Part shown: piece by piece, positions 1 through 6,269 of the stretch
Numbering within the stretch: position 1 is the stretch's first letter
Layout: the number at the start of each line of letters is the position of its first letter
Source of the DNA: Oscillospiraceae bacterium
Lineage (GTDB): Bacteria; Bacillota; Clostridia; Saccharofermentanales; Saccharofermentanaceae
Assembly: GCA_902795955.1 (NCBI GenBank)
Contig: CADBNJ010000235.1
Span: forward strand, 1-9,631
Length of the DNA: 9,631 nt
Direction: 5' to 3'
Notes under the pieces: model-generated
The model's input: only the letters and a program-made list of their open reading frames with translations
Told to the model about the DNA's origin: nothing
Databases searched by the model: none
Position numbers and translations under genes: made by a program

Positions 1-55
1 AATGTATCCGTTTTTCTGCACCAAACGGCTTCCAGTGCGGATTTACGGATACATT
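1..55. repeat. Imperfect palindromic repeat, copy 1
   Basis: This is a 55-base hairpin-forming unit. The outer arms AATGTATCCG (1-10) and CGGATACATT (46-55) are perfect inverted repeats. After a T-rich internal loop, an inner stem pairs 15-21 with 35-41 (TCTGCAC with GTGCGGA, one G-T wobble). The apical loop is 22-34. The unit recurs at 63-117 with identical length and 44 of 55 bases the same. No T-run follows the hairpin, so it does not look like an intrinsic terminator. The unit begins exactly at the window edge, so more copies may lie upstream. The family is unknown to me; a dispersed palindromic repeat or structured RNA/DNA element is possible. Confidence 0.75.
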
Positions 56-62
56 ACTCCCC

Positions 63-117
63 GATGTATCCGTTTTCCTGCACAGACCGGCATTCCGTGC
101 AGGTTTTCGGATACATT
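63..117. repeat. Imperfect palindromic repeat, copy 2
   Basis: This is the second copy of the 55-base palindrome, separated from copy 1 by seven bases (56-62), giving a 62-base period. Outer arms are 63-72 and 108-117 (one G-T wobble at the ends). A symmetrical TTTT/TTTT internal loop follows, then a perfect 7-bp inner stem CCTGCAC (77-83) with GTGCAGG (97-103), and a 13-base loop (84-96). Six of the 11 differences from copy 1 lie in the loop. At unit positions 15 and 41 the T-A pair of copy 1 is a C-G pair here, a compensatory change. No coding sequence or terminator tail is visible. Confidence 0.75.
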
Positions 118-187
118 CAGGATCATCGCGGAACAAGTCGATCCTTAACTGCTGTAACATCAACTCACAGATCCCATGCAACGCTAT

Positions 188-217
188 CTGTCAAAATCCC
201 CAGCGGCGTGAGATAAT
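188..217 (+). promoter_or_regulatory. Possible sigma-A promoter of the two-component operon
   Basis: A candidate -35 CTGTCA (188-193) and -10 GATAAT (212-217) are separated by 18 bases. The -10 matches consensus at five of six positions and the -35 at four of six. Placement directly upstream of the response regulator is sensible, but the region is AT-rich and other -10-like hexamers overlap, so this is a tentative inference. Confidence 0.3.
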
Positions 218-230
218 ATACATATTATCT
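211..230. promoter_or_regulatory. AT-rich palindrome, candidate operator upstream of the response regulator
   Basis: AGATAATAT (211-219) and ATATTATCT (222-230) are perfect 9-bp inverted arms around a central AC. The palindrome overlaps the candidate -10 and ends 16 bases before the ATG of the response regulator gene. A dyad at this place could be an autoregulatory binding site. It could also be a chance product of AT-rich promoter DNA, since OmpR-type regulators more often use direct repeats. Confidence 0.4.
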
Positions 231-246
231 TTTCGATGAGGTGAGC

Positions 247-921
247 ATGCGTATCTTACTTGCGGAAGACGAGAAGTCCATGTCGAGGGCACTCGTTGCG
301 ATTCTTACTAAGAATAACTATTCGGTAGATGCGGTCTATGACGGTGAGGAGGCTCTGAGCTATATCCTGACCGGCGATTATGACTGCGCGGTGCTGGATG
401 TGATGATGCCGCTGATGGACGGCTTTGAGGTGCTGAGGCAGGTAAGGGCGAAGGGGATGACGATCCCGGTGATGATGCTCACTGCCAAGTCGCAGATAGA
501 CGACAAGGTCGAGGGACTGGATCTGGGGGCGAATGACTACCTGACCAAGCCTTTCGAGAGCAGGGAGCTGCTGGCAAGGATACGTGCCATAACGAGGAGT
601 GTGACGCCTGTCGCAGACAACACGCTCAAGTACGGCAACGTATCTCTCAACAGGGCAAACTTTGAACTGTCGACCGGCAGCGGGTCCGTTAAGCTGGCTG
701 CCAAGGAGTTCCAGATGATGGAGTATCTGATGGCCAATCCCGGAGTTCTCATCTCCACTGACCGCTTTATGGACAAGGTGTGGGGGCTTGATTCAGAGGC
801 GGATATAAGCGTCGTCTGGACTAATCTGTCGTACCTCAGGAAGAAGCTTGCCCAGATCAAAGCCAATGTGAAGATCAAGGCGACGCGTAATGCGGGCTAC
901 TCGCTGGAGATTGAAGAATGA
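247..921 (+). CDS. OmpR/PhoB-family DNA-binding response regulator
   Basis: This is the transcriptional output half of a two-component system. The N-terminal receiver domain (about residues 1-115) has the acidic pocket in ILLAEDE (E7, D8), phosphoacceptor D51 within LDVMMPLMDG, the switch threonine T79 and the conserved K101 of LTKPF. The C-terminal half (about 125-224) is a winged-helix effector domain with the typical NLSYLRKKL helix and a RNAGYSL wing near the end. I chose ATG at 247, which gives the family-typical MRILLAEDE opening and has GAGGTG just upstream. An in-frame GTG at 241 would add two residues but lies inside that ribosome-binding site. The stop overlaps the kinase start by ATGA, so the pair is probably translationally coupled. 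Target genes and stimulus cannot be read from the sequence. Confidence 0.93.
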   Translation: MRILLAEDEKSMSRALVAILTKNNYSVDAVYDGEEALSYILTGDYDCAVLDVMMPLMDGFEVLRQVRAKGMTIPVMMLTAKSQIDDKVEGLDLGANDYLTKPFESRELLARIRAITRSVTPVADNTLKYGNVSLNRANFELSTGSGSVKLAAKEFQMMEYLMANPGVLISTDRFMDKVWGLDSEADISVVWTNLSYLRKKLAQIKANVKIKATRNAGYSLEIEE

Positions 922-2177
922 TAAAGAGACTGCGCAAGAGATTTATACTATCTGCCATATTGTCCGTGTTTGTGGTGCTGTTCCTGATAATCGGAGGCAT
1001 CAATCTGTTCAACTACATGGAGGTCGTCAAGGAAGGCGATAATGTGCTCAATATCCTCATGGACAACGGCGGAGTCTTCCCTGAGCACATGATGCATGAT
1101 CCCGTCGAAAGGAGAATGCCGAGGGGGGACGGGCGGATCAACTCGCCGGAGATCGCTTTCGAGTCGAGGTATTTCAGCGTCAGGATCGATAAGTCCGGCA
1201 GTGTCCTGTCAACGACCACGGAAAGGATATCGGCGGTGGACAAAGCGACTGCAGAGGAATATGCAGGCAAGGTAAACAGCTCCGGCAAAGAGAGGGGCTT
1301 TATCGGTGATTACAGATATTATTCAAGGCAGGATCCGGCTGATCAGAGCAGGCTTATCGTCTTCTATGACTGCGGCAGGAGCCTTGGCAACTTCAGGAGC
1401 TTCCTGCTGATAAGCGTGATAATATCGGCCGGCGCCATGATCCTGGTCAGCATCATAATATTTATCGTGTCGGGCAGGATGATCAAGCCGGTGGCGGAGA
1501 GCTATGAGAAGCAGAAGAGGTTCATTACCGATGCCGGCCATGAGATCAAGACTCCTCTGGCGATAATCAATGCCGATACAGACGTTCTCTCAATGGATAT
1601 AGGGGAAGACAACGAGTGGGTCACCGACATAAGGAAGCAGACGAAGAGACTGACCGAACTGACCAATGATCTGATCCTGTTATCGAAGATGGAGGAGGGA
1701 GCATCCATGCTCACCGTGACTGACGTCGATCTGTCCTCCGTGCTCGTGGAGCAGGCGGAATCGTATAAGGCCAGGGCCGTGACTTGCGGCGTTGATTATC
1801 AGTCGTCAATTGACGGCAATGTTCATGTCAGGGGTGACAGGAAGGCAATAGAGGGGCTTATCAATATACTTCTTGATAACGCCGTCAAATACTGTCCCCA
1901 GGGGGGAGTAATCTCTGTCGGGCTTGCAAAGAGCGGCAGGGGAGCCGTGATGACCGTAACGAATGATACAAAGGAAGACATATCGGAAGAAGACTTGAAG
2001 CATCTGTTCGACAGATTCTACAGGACTGACCGTTCGAGGAACTCGGAGACGGGAGGGCACGGCATCGGATTGTCGATCGCGGGAGCCATAACGGAGGCGC
2101 ACGGCGGAAGGATAACCGCAGCCAAAAAAGCCTCGAATCAGATAACTTTTACGGCAATTTTGCCCGCTTCTGCTTGA
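918..2177 (+). CDS. Membrane sensor histidine kinase, partner of the upstream regulator
   Basis: A 419-residue sensor kinase. TM1 is about residues 9-30 and TM2 about 162-185, enclosing an extracytoplasmic segment of about 130 residues with no recognised sensor fold. The linker after TM2 is only about 20 residues, so there is no room for a HAMP domain. The HisKA H-box is FITDAGHEIKTPLA with phosphoacceptor H208. The ATPase domain has an N-box around N321 (ILLDNAVKY), an F-box FDRFYR (364-369) and a G2 box GGHGIGLSI (379-387). The usual DxGxG G1 motif is replaced by a VTNDTKEDI sequence (about 347-355), a variant I associate with Clostridia kinases that keep the other boxes. ATGA overlap with the regulator gene marks them as a cognate pair. 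The stop codon lies within the rpmH promoter, and no terminator follows. Confidence 0.93.
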   Translation: MIKRLRKRFILSAILSVFVVLFLIIGGINLFNYMEVVKEGDNVLNILMDNGGVFPEHMMHDPVERRMPRGDGRINSPEIAFESRYFSVRIDKSGSVLSTTTERISAVDKATAEEYAGKVNSSGKERGFIGDYRYYSRQDPADQSRLIVFYDCGRSLGNFRSFLLISVIISAGAMILVSIIIFIVSGRMIKPVAESYEKQKRFITDAGHEIKTPLAIINADTDVLSMDIGEDNEWVTDIRKQTKRLTELTNDLILLSKMEEGASMLTVTDVDLSSVLVEQAESYKARAVTCGVDYQSSIDGNVHVRGDRKAIEGLINILLDNAVKYCPQGGVISVGLAKSGRGAVMTVTNDTKEDISEEDLKHLFDRFYRTDRSRNSETGGHGIGLSIAGAITEAHGGRITAAKKASNQITFTAILPASA

Positions 2178-2202
2178 CACTTCACTTTTGAGAGAATATA
2201 AT
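2174..2202 (+). promoter_or_regulatory. Consensus sigma-A promoter of the rpmH operon
   Basis: A perfect -35 TTGACA (2174-2179) and perfect -10 TATAAT (2197-2202) are separated by exactly 17 bases. This is expected to be a very strong housekeeping promoter, fitting ribosomal protein L34 and the operon behind it. TGA within the -35 is the stop codon of the histidine kinase. Predicted initiation near 2209 gives a leader of about 80 bases before the rpmH ATG. Confidence 0.88.
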
Positions 2203-2207
2203 CTCAA
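2188..2207. repeat. Inverted repeat enclosing the rpmH -10 element
   Basis: TTGAGA (2188-2193) and TCTCAA (2202-2207) are perfect 6-bp inverted arms with eight bases between, and the -10 TATAAT sits almost wholly in the centre. The position suggests an operator that could modulate the otherwise maximal promoter, but a 6-bp dyad can arise by chance. There is no T-run, so it is not a terminator for the kinase gene. Confidence 0.35.
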
Positions 2208-2288
2208 GGCTAATTATGTTTATAACTATGCCCATTTTCAGGGACAGGTTGATGAATAAGACAATAAATACAATGGAGGATAAAGGCT

Positions 2289-2423
2289 ATGAAGATGACA
2301 TTTCAGCCTAAGAAGAGACAGAGATCAAAGGTACACGGTTTCCGTGCAAGAATGAGAACTGCTAACGGCAGGAAGGTCCTTGCAAGAAGAAGACTCAAGG
2401 GCAGAAAGCAGCTTGCTGCTTAA
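2289..2423 (+). CDS. rpmH: 50S ribosomal protein L34
   Basis: This gene encodes a 44-residue, highly basic protein of the large ribosomal subunit. It matches L34 end to end: the opening [18 protein letters not shown], then [17 protein letters not shown] and a KGRK segment near the C terminus, at the usual family length of about 44. A strong Shine-Dalgarno GGAGGA (2275-2280) lies eight bases before the ATG. It is the first gene of the conserved core operon and follows a perfect consensus promoter. Its TAA stop is ten bases before the likely rnpA start, with the rnpA ribosome-binding site overlapping that stop. In related Firmicutes rpmH is usually flanked upstream by oriC and dnaA; here a two-component system occupies that side. 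Confidence 0.97.
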   Translation: MKMTFQPKKRQRSKVHGFRARMRTANGRKVLARRRLKGRKQLAA

Positions 2424-2432
2424 GGTTTGCAG

Positions 2433-2801
2433 TTGAGATCGGTCCCGCTTAAGTACAATTACGAATTTTCCAGAGTATATAAACGGGGGAAGTTCAGTAC
2501 GGGGCAGTATCTGACAGTTCACTGCTTCAGACGCCCCGCGGGTATCAGGCATAACCTGACTGTTATATCACCGGATATAAACAGGGTAGGGTTCTGTGCC
2601 AACAAAAAACAGCTCGGTGCGGTAGGCCGCAACAGAGCCAGAAGACTCATGAGGGAGTCGTACCGTTTGGTGGAAGGCGGTATTCCTTTAGGTAATGATC
2701 TTATATTCACGTTAAGGAACCGCGATGAGGTTCCGACTTTCGACGAGATCTCAAAGGATATGGTTTTGAATCTGACAAGGCTCGGATTGCTCGGGAAGTG
2801 A
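2433..2801 (+). CDS. rnpA: Ribonuclease P protein component
   Basis: This is the protein subunit of RNase P, which binds the catalytic RNA and helps cleave 5' leaders from pre-tRNAs. The protein (122 residues) shows the early aromatic KYNYEFSRVYKRG segment, a central beta region, and the signature RNR helix GRNRARRLMRESYR (RNR at residues 66-68). No ATG is available at the N terminus. I chose TTG at 2433 because AAGG (2422-2425), overlapping the rpmH stop, is seven bases upstream, and the protein then begins MRSVPLKYNYEF as the family does. Another TTG at 2427 is too close to that site. Overlap of the ribosome-binding site with the rpmH stop suggests coupling to L34 translation. Confidence 0.95.
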   Translation: MRSVPLKYNYEFSRVYKRGKFSTGQYLTVHCFRRPAGIRHNLTVISPDINRVGFCANKKQLGAVGRNRARRLMRESYRLVEGGIPLGNDLIFTLRNRDEVPTFDEISKDMVLNLTRLGLLGK

Positions 2802-2810
2802 GGTCTGATT

Positions 2811-3023
2811 ATGGTCAAGAGATTCCTGATCAAGCTGGTCAGGGGATATCAGAAGTATATATCTCCCGGAATCGGCAATCACTGTAAATATGTTCCGACA
2901 TGTTCACAGTACATGATAGACGCGCTCGAGAAATACGGCGTCGTTAAGGGCTTGGCCAAGGGCATTTGGAGGATTCTGCGCTGCAATCCGTTCTCAAAGG
3001 GCGGCTACGATCCCGTCAAATAG
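2811..3023 (+). CDS. yidD: Membrane protein insertion efficiency factor YidD
   Basis: A 70-residue basic protein of the YidD (DUF37) family, thought to sit at the inner face of the membrane and help YidC-dependent protein insertion. All the family marks are present: GYQKYISP (12-19), the cysteine motif [10 protein letters not shown] with C25 and C31, and the C-terminal [13 protein letters not shown] with C58. The N-terminal stretch [13 protein letters not shown] can form an amphipathic helix. GTGAGGT, overlapping the rnpA stop, is six bases before the ATG. The TAG stop is immediately followed in frame by TGA, giving tandem stops. Placement between rnpA and yidC is the standard arrangement. 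Confidence 0.95.
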   Translation: MVKRFLIKLVRGYQKYISPGIGNHCKYVPTCSQYMIDALEKYGVVKGLAKGIWRILRCNPFSKGGYDPVK

Positions 3024-3047
3024 TGAAGGATAGAACAAAGGTTAGTT

Positions 3048-4091
3048 ATGGATTTTATACTTGGACCACTTTATACCCTTTTCGGGTGGCTTACGAGATT
3101 GTTCTACGGGTTCTTCGGGAACTACGGTCTGGCGATCATCGCATTAACAGTTCTTATCAGGGGATTGCTCATTCCTCTCAATATCAAGTCGCAGAAGTCG
3201 ATGCTCAAGATGCAGGCTCTGTCCGGCAAGCAGGCCGAACTTCAGCGTAAATACGGCGATGATAAGAAGAAATACCAGGAAGAGCTGGTCAAGATGCAGC
3301 AGGAGAACGGCGCTATGGGCCTGTCCGGGTGTCTCCTTCCGCTGCTTCAGCTCCTCTTCATCTGGCCTATATTCAGGATCGTAAGCGGTCCTCTCTTCTA
3401 CCTGTCACAGGTATCCCAGGATAATATCCAGTCGATGATAAGTCTCGGCCAGGAGCTGGGTTATTTGGGAGGCAACGTATTCGTCAACAATCACATCGGT
3501 CTTCTGAGCGCGCTCAATAACAGCGGTGATTTCCTTAATCAGTGCGTATCCAAGGGGTATATGGCTTTCGATCAGCTCCTTGATCTGCATTTCCTCGGAG
3601 TAGACCTTACAAACACACCTTCCGTGAATCCCACACTGCTGATCAAGGAACCGGGCGTATATATTCCGCTTCTCCTGTTCCCTATCCTGGTAGTGCTCAT
3701 TCAGGTGTTCTCAATGCAGTTTGCAAAGTTCCTCAAGCCCGGCTACAAGCAGGAGCAGGAGGCGAAGGAGAGAGCAAAGAACAACCCTGCAAGACAGGGC
3801 CAGGTTCAGGAGAATTCATCAGCAGAGACAACGATGAAGGTAATGAACTGGACAATGCCTCTCATCATGCTCATAACGACATTCACGATGCCTGCAGCAA
3901 TGGGTCTTTACTGGATCGTCGGCGGCATCATGGGCATCATCACGCAGCTGATCGTTTACTTCATGTTCACGAAGCCCTACGAGGTCAAGAAGGCTGAACT
4001 CGATGCCAAGAAGGAAGCAGTCTTCAAGAAGAAGGCACAGGCTGAAGAAGAAGGCAAAAATAATAAGAAGAACGGTAAGAAGAGGAAGTAA
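3048..4091 (+). CDS. yidC: Membrane protein insertase YidC/Oxa1 family
   Basis: This insertase of the cytoplasmic membrane places proteins into the bilayer alone or with Sec. The protein is 347 residues with about five hydrophobic segments near 25-45, 93-118, 204-224, 266-284 and 286-307. The conserved hydrophilic-groove arginine is R38 in TVLIRGLLIPL. A charged cytoplasmic hairpin (about 48-88) follows, as in the family. It is longer than many Gram-positive YidC proteins because of a polar stretch of about 80 residues between the second and third main hydrophobic segments (about 120-200). The tail (about 312-347) is very rich in lysine and could contact ribosomes. No lipobox cysteine is visible near the N terminus. 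The Shine-Dalgarno AAAGGT is five bases before ATG. Confidence 0.95.
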   Translation: MDFILGPLYTLFGWLTRLFYGFFGNYGLAIIALTVLIRGLLIPLNIKSQKSMLKMQALSGKQAELQRKYGDDKKKYQEELVKMQQENGAMGLSGCLLPLLQLLFIWPIFRIVSGPLFYLSQVSQDNIQSMISLGQELGYLGGNVFVNNHIGLLSALNNSGDFLNQCVSKGYMAFDQLLDLHFLGVDLTNTPSVNPTLLIKEPGVYIPLLLFPILVVLIQVFSMQFAKFLKPGYKQEQEAKERAKNNPARQGQVQENSSAETTMKVMNWTMPLIMLITTFTMPAAMGLYWIVGGIMGIITQLIVYFMFTKPYEVKKAELDAKKEAVFKKKAQAEEEGKNNKKNGKKRK

Positions 4092-4142
4092 CCACCCGTT
4101 CGGTCCACCCAAAGACTAATTAAGCACGGAGGCTTATATCAT

Positions 4143-4847
4143 ATGACAACAATAACAAAGACGGCGGCAAGTGTAGACGAGGCCATCAAGGCTGCATTGG
4201 AAGAATTGGGCGTTACGGAGGATCAGGTCGATATCGAAGTGATCACGGAGCCCGCATCCGGATTCCTCGGAGTAGGCAAGAAGGAGGCAGAAGTCAAGGT
4301 TACTCTCATTGAAGATGATGCTCCCATCGCCAGCGAGGAGGAGTCTGAGGACGACACCTACTATGGTGATGATGAGAATTTCGAGGGCGATACTGCAACG
4401 GAAGCAGAGGATGCCGCTGTTAATTTTGTTGCCGAAGTGCTCTCAGGCATAGGCATTCACGGCAATATGGATTCATACCGTGAGGAGGATACGATCTATA
4501 TCTCCGTTACGGGTTCCGACTGTGCATCGGCGATCGGACGTCACGGCGAGACTCTCGATGCTATCTCATACATGACAAATCTCATTGCAAATAAGCACAG
4601 CGAGCAGCGTGTACATGTTCACCTCGACGTAGGCGGATATAAGAAGCACAGAGAGCAGGTATTAAGGAATCTGGCAGGCAAGGCTGCAAGCAGGGCGCTC
4701 AGAACAGGAAGGAAGGTCGATATGGAACCTATGAATCCTGCTCAGAGAAGGCTTGTTCACGCATACCTTCAGGATTTCGAAGGGGTTACTACCCACAGCG
4801 AGGGTACGGAACCCAACAGACACGTTGTCGTTACACCTGAGGGATGA
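4143..4847 (+). CDS. jag: RNA-binding protein Jag/KhpB
   Basis: An RNA-binding protein that usually follows yidC in Firmicutes; KhpB homologues pair with KhpA and influence cell division and envelope synthesis. The 234-residue protein has three parts. A Jag-N domain (about 1-55) contains the FLGVGKKEAEV signature. A strongly acidic linker (about 57-90) follows. Then come a KH domain with the GxxG loop in IGRHGETLDA (131-140) and an R3H domain (about 165-230) with AQRRLVHAYL, where R202 and H206 form the R-x3-H motif. GGAGG (4128-4132) is ten bases before ATG. The stop codon overlaps the mnmE start by ATGA. About 50 bases separate it from yidC, with no terminator or convincing separate promoter seen. 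Confidence 0.94.
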   Translation: MTTITKTAASVDEAIKAALEELGVTEDQVDIEVITEPASGFLGVGKKEAEVKVTLIEDDAPIASEEESEDDTYYGDDENFEGDTATEAEDAAVNFVAEVLSGIGIHGNMDSYREEDTIYISVTGSDCASAIGRHGETLDAISYMTNLIANKHSEQRVHVHLDVGGYKKHREQVLRNLAGKAASRALRTGRKVDMEPMNPAQRRLVHAYLQDFEGVTTHSEGTEPNRHVVVTPEG

Positions 4848-6268
4848 CAGGCATAGCGGAAGATCTGTTTTGTGCCGTATCCACACCTTCCGGCACATCA
4901 GGAATCGCCGTCATCAGGATATCAGGGCGCGGTTCAGCCGAAGCCATAGACAAAATAACAAAGATAATACGGAGCAGCGGGAATTATCCGAAGGTATCAG
5001 ACCTTCCCGGATACACCTGCTGCTTTGCTGATCTCAGGGATCCGGATTCCGGCAAAACGATCGACAAGGTCATAATCACAAGATTTACCGGCCCTTATTC
5101 CTACACGGGAGATGACATGATCGAGATATCATGTCACGGTTCTGCCGAAGTAAAAAGACAGATACTCAATGCGCTCCATTCTCTCGGGATAAGAGGTGCG
5201 GGACCCGGAGAATTCACCAAGACCGCGTTCATGAACGGCAAGATGAGCCTGTCCTCGGCAGAGGCTGTCATGGACATCATCAATGCTGATTCCGCCGAAG
5301 GCCTCAGGGCAGCAAATATCATCGCCGCGGGCGGTCTTGCGGAACGCCTTGACGATATAGAGGAATCGCTCTATGACATGATGGCAAAGATAGAGATGGC
5401 CGTTGACTTTGATGACGATGATAATGACGGGGCGGACACTGCGGATGAAGTGGGAAGGACACTCGATTCGGCAATAACAAAGCTCAGTGAACTGACCGGT
5501 ACGTACAGACAGGGAAGGATGCTGACTGAGAAGATGAGAGTCTCCTTTACGGGGATCCCGAACAGCGGCAAGAGCACGCTTCTCAACATGATAGCCGGAT
5601 ATGAGAGATCGATCGTAACAGATATATCTGGGACGACTACGGACACGATTGAGGTCGTTACCGAAGTATGCGGAATACCTGTTATTCTTACCGATACTGC
5701 AGGGATCAGAAGGACAAGCGACAGGATAGAAGCCCTGGGCGTCGAGCGTGCCAGGAATGAATATGTAAGGTCGGATATGATCTTCTATCTTGTGTCTCCC
5801 GACACGACTGTAGAGGAGGCCAGGGAGCAGATCCACGACATCATGAGCATGGCTCCGGCGCAGGCAGAGACGATCGTCCTGTTCAATAAGTCCGACCTGG
5901 GAGTTAACCCTGATGAGGCGAAGATACGCGAGACCGCTTCGGGGTACGGAGTCTCCGGATTCATCCCGATATCTGCCGCCAAGGGTGATAACGTGGATAT
6001 GGTAAGACAGGCGATAAAGGATCATTATGACAGATCCGGATCAGGCATGGGCGGTGTGGTATTGACTGCAAGGCGTCACTATGATGCGCTCAGCGGCGCG
6101 CTGGCAAGGCTCGGGGATGCGAGAGATGCACTTGCTGCGGATGCGGGGCTTGATGTCGTGTCCTCGATAACGAGAGCCGCGCTCGACCTTACGGGAGAGA
6201 TATCGGGCAAGACGGTATCGGCGGATCTGGCAAAGACTATTTTCGACAGGTTTTGTATAGGCAAGTGA
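4844..6268 (+). CDS. mnmE: tRNA modification GTPase MnmE
   Basis: With MnmG it installs the carboxymethylaminomethyl (or aminomethyl) group on wobble U34 of certain tRNAs. The 474-residue protein has an N-terminal tetrahydrofolate-binding domain (about 1-120, with DDMIEISCHG), a helical domain, and an inserted G domain. G motifs are P-loop GIPNSGKST (237-245), TTTD (264-267), DTAG (284-287), NKSD (348-351) and SAAKG (377-381). The C terminus ends in the diagnostic FDRFCIGK with the essential cysteine C471. A run of aspartates (about 188-195) replaces the usual FPEED-like segment of the helical domain, a small local oddity. Start overlaps the jag stop (ATGA); mnmG begins one base after the stop, so the two partners are probably made together. 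Confidence 0.97.
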   Translation: MTGIAEDLFCAVSTPSGTSGIAVIRISGRGSAEAIDKITKIIRSSGNYPKVSDLPGYTCCFADLRDPDSGKTIDKVIITRFTGPYSYTGDDMIEISCHGSAEVKRQILNALHSLGIRGAGPGEFTKTAFMNGKMSLSSAEAVMDIINADSAEGLRAANIIAAGGLAERLDDIEESLYDMMAKIEMAVDFDDDDNDGADTADEVGRTLDSAITKLSELTGTYRQGRMLTEKMRVSFTGIPNSGKSTLLNMIAGYERSIVTDISGTTTDTIEVVTEVCGIPVILTDTAGIRRTSDRIEALGVERARNEYVRSDMIFYLVSPDTTVEEAREQIHDIMSMAPAQAETIVLFNKSDLGVNPDEAKIRETASGYGVSGFIPISAAKGDNVDMVRQAIKDHYDRSGSGMGGVVLTARRHYDALSGALARLGDARDALAADAGLDVVSSITRAALDLTGEISGKTVSADLAKTIFDRFCIGK

Positions 6269-6269
6269 T

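Larger units (their letters stand above)
118..240 (+). other. Non-coding leader of the two-component operon
   Basis: About 120 bases between the palindromic repeats and the response regulator. I see no credible ORF, tRNA or terminator here. No sequence resembling the DnaA box TTATCCACA occurs, so this is not an evident replication origin. The only clear structure is the AT-rich palindrome at 211-230 and a weak promoter-like pair around it, listed separately. Confidence 0.5.

Noticed and set aside
1..117. Integron attC sites or a CRISPR array
   Set aside because: The palindromes lack GTTRRRY/RYYYAAC core sites, and there are only two units whose 7-base spacer is far too short for CRISPR; the units are also internally palindromic throughout.
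1..117. Tandem intrinsic terminators
   Set aside because: Neither hairpin is followed by a T-run on either strand.
1..240. Replication origin upstream of the core operon
   Set aside because: I found no TTATCCACA-like DnaA box or box cluster; the region is short and most of it is accounted for by the palindromes.
2228..2311. Small 27-codon ORF overlapping the rpmH start
   Set aside because: It has no ribosome-binding site, overlaps rpmH out of frame and encodes nothing recognisable; the GGAGGA site clearly serves rpmH.
4092..4142. Terminator or separate promoter between yidC and jag
   Set aside because: No GC-rich hairpin with T-run and no convincing -35/-10 pair is visible in these 51 bases, so I treat jag as part of the same operon.
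5129..6025. 298-codon minus-strand ORF inside mnmE
   Set aside because: It lies wholly antisense to a gene with all MnmE motifs, has no family resemblance and reflects codon bias on the coding strand.
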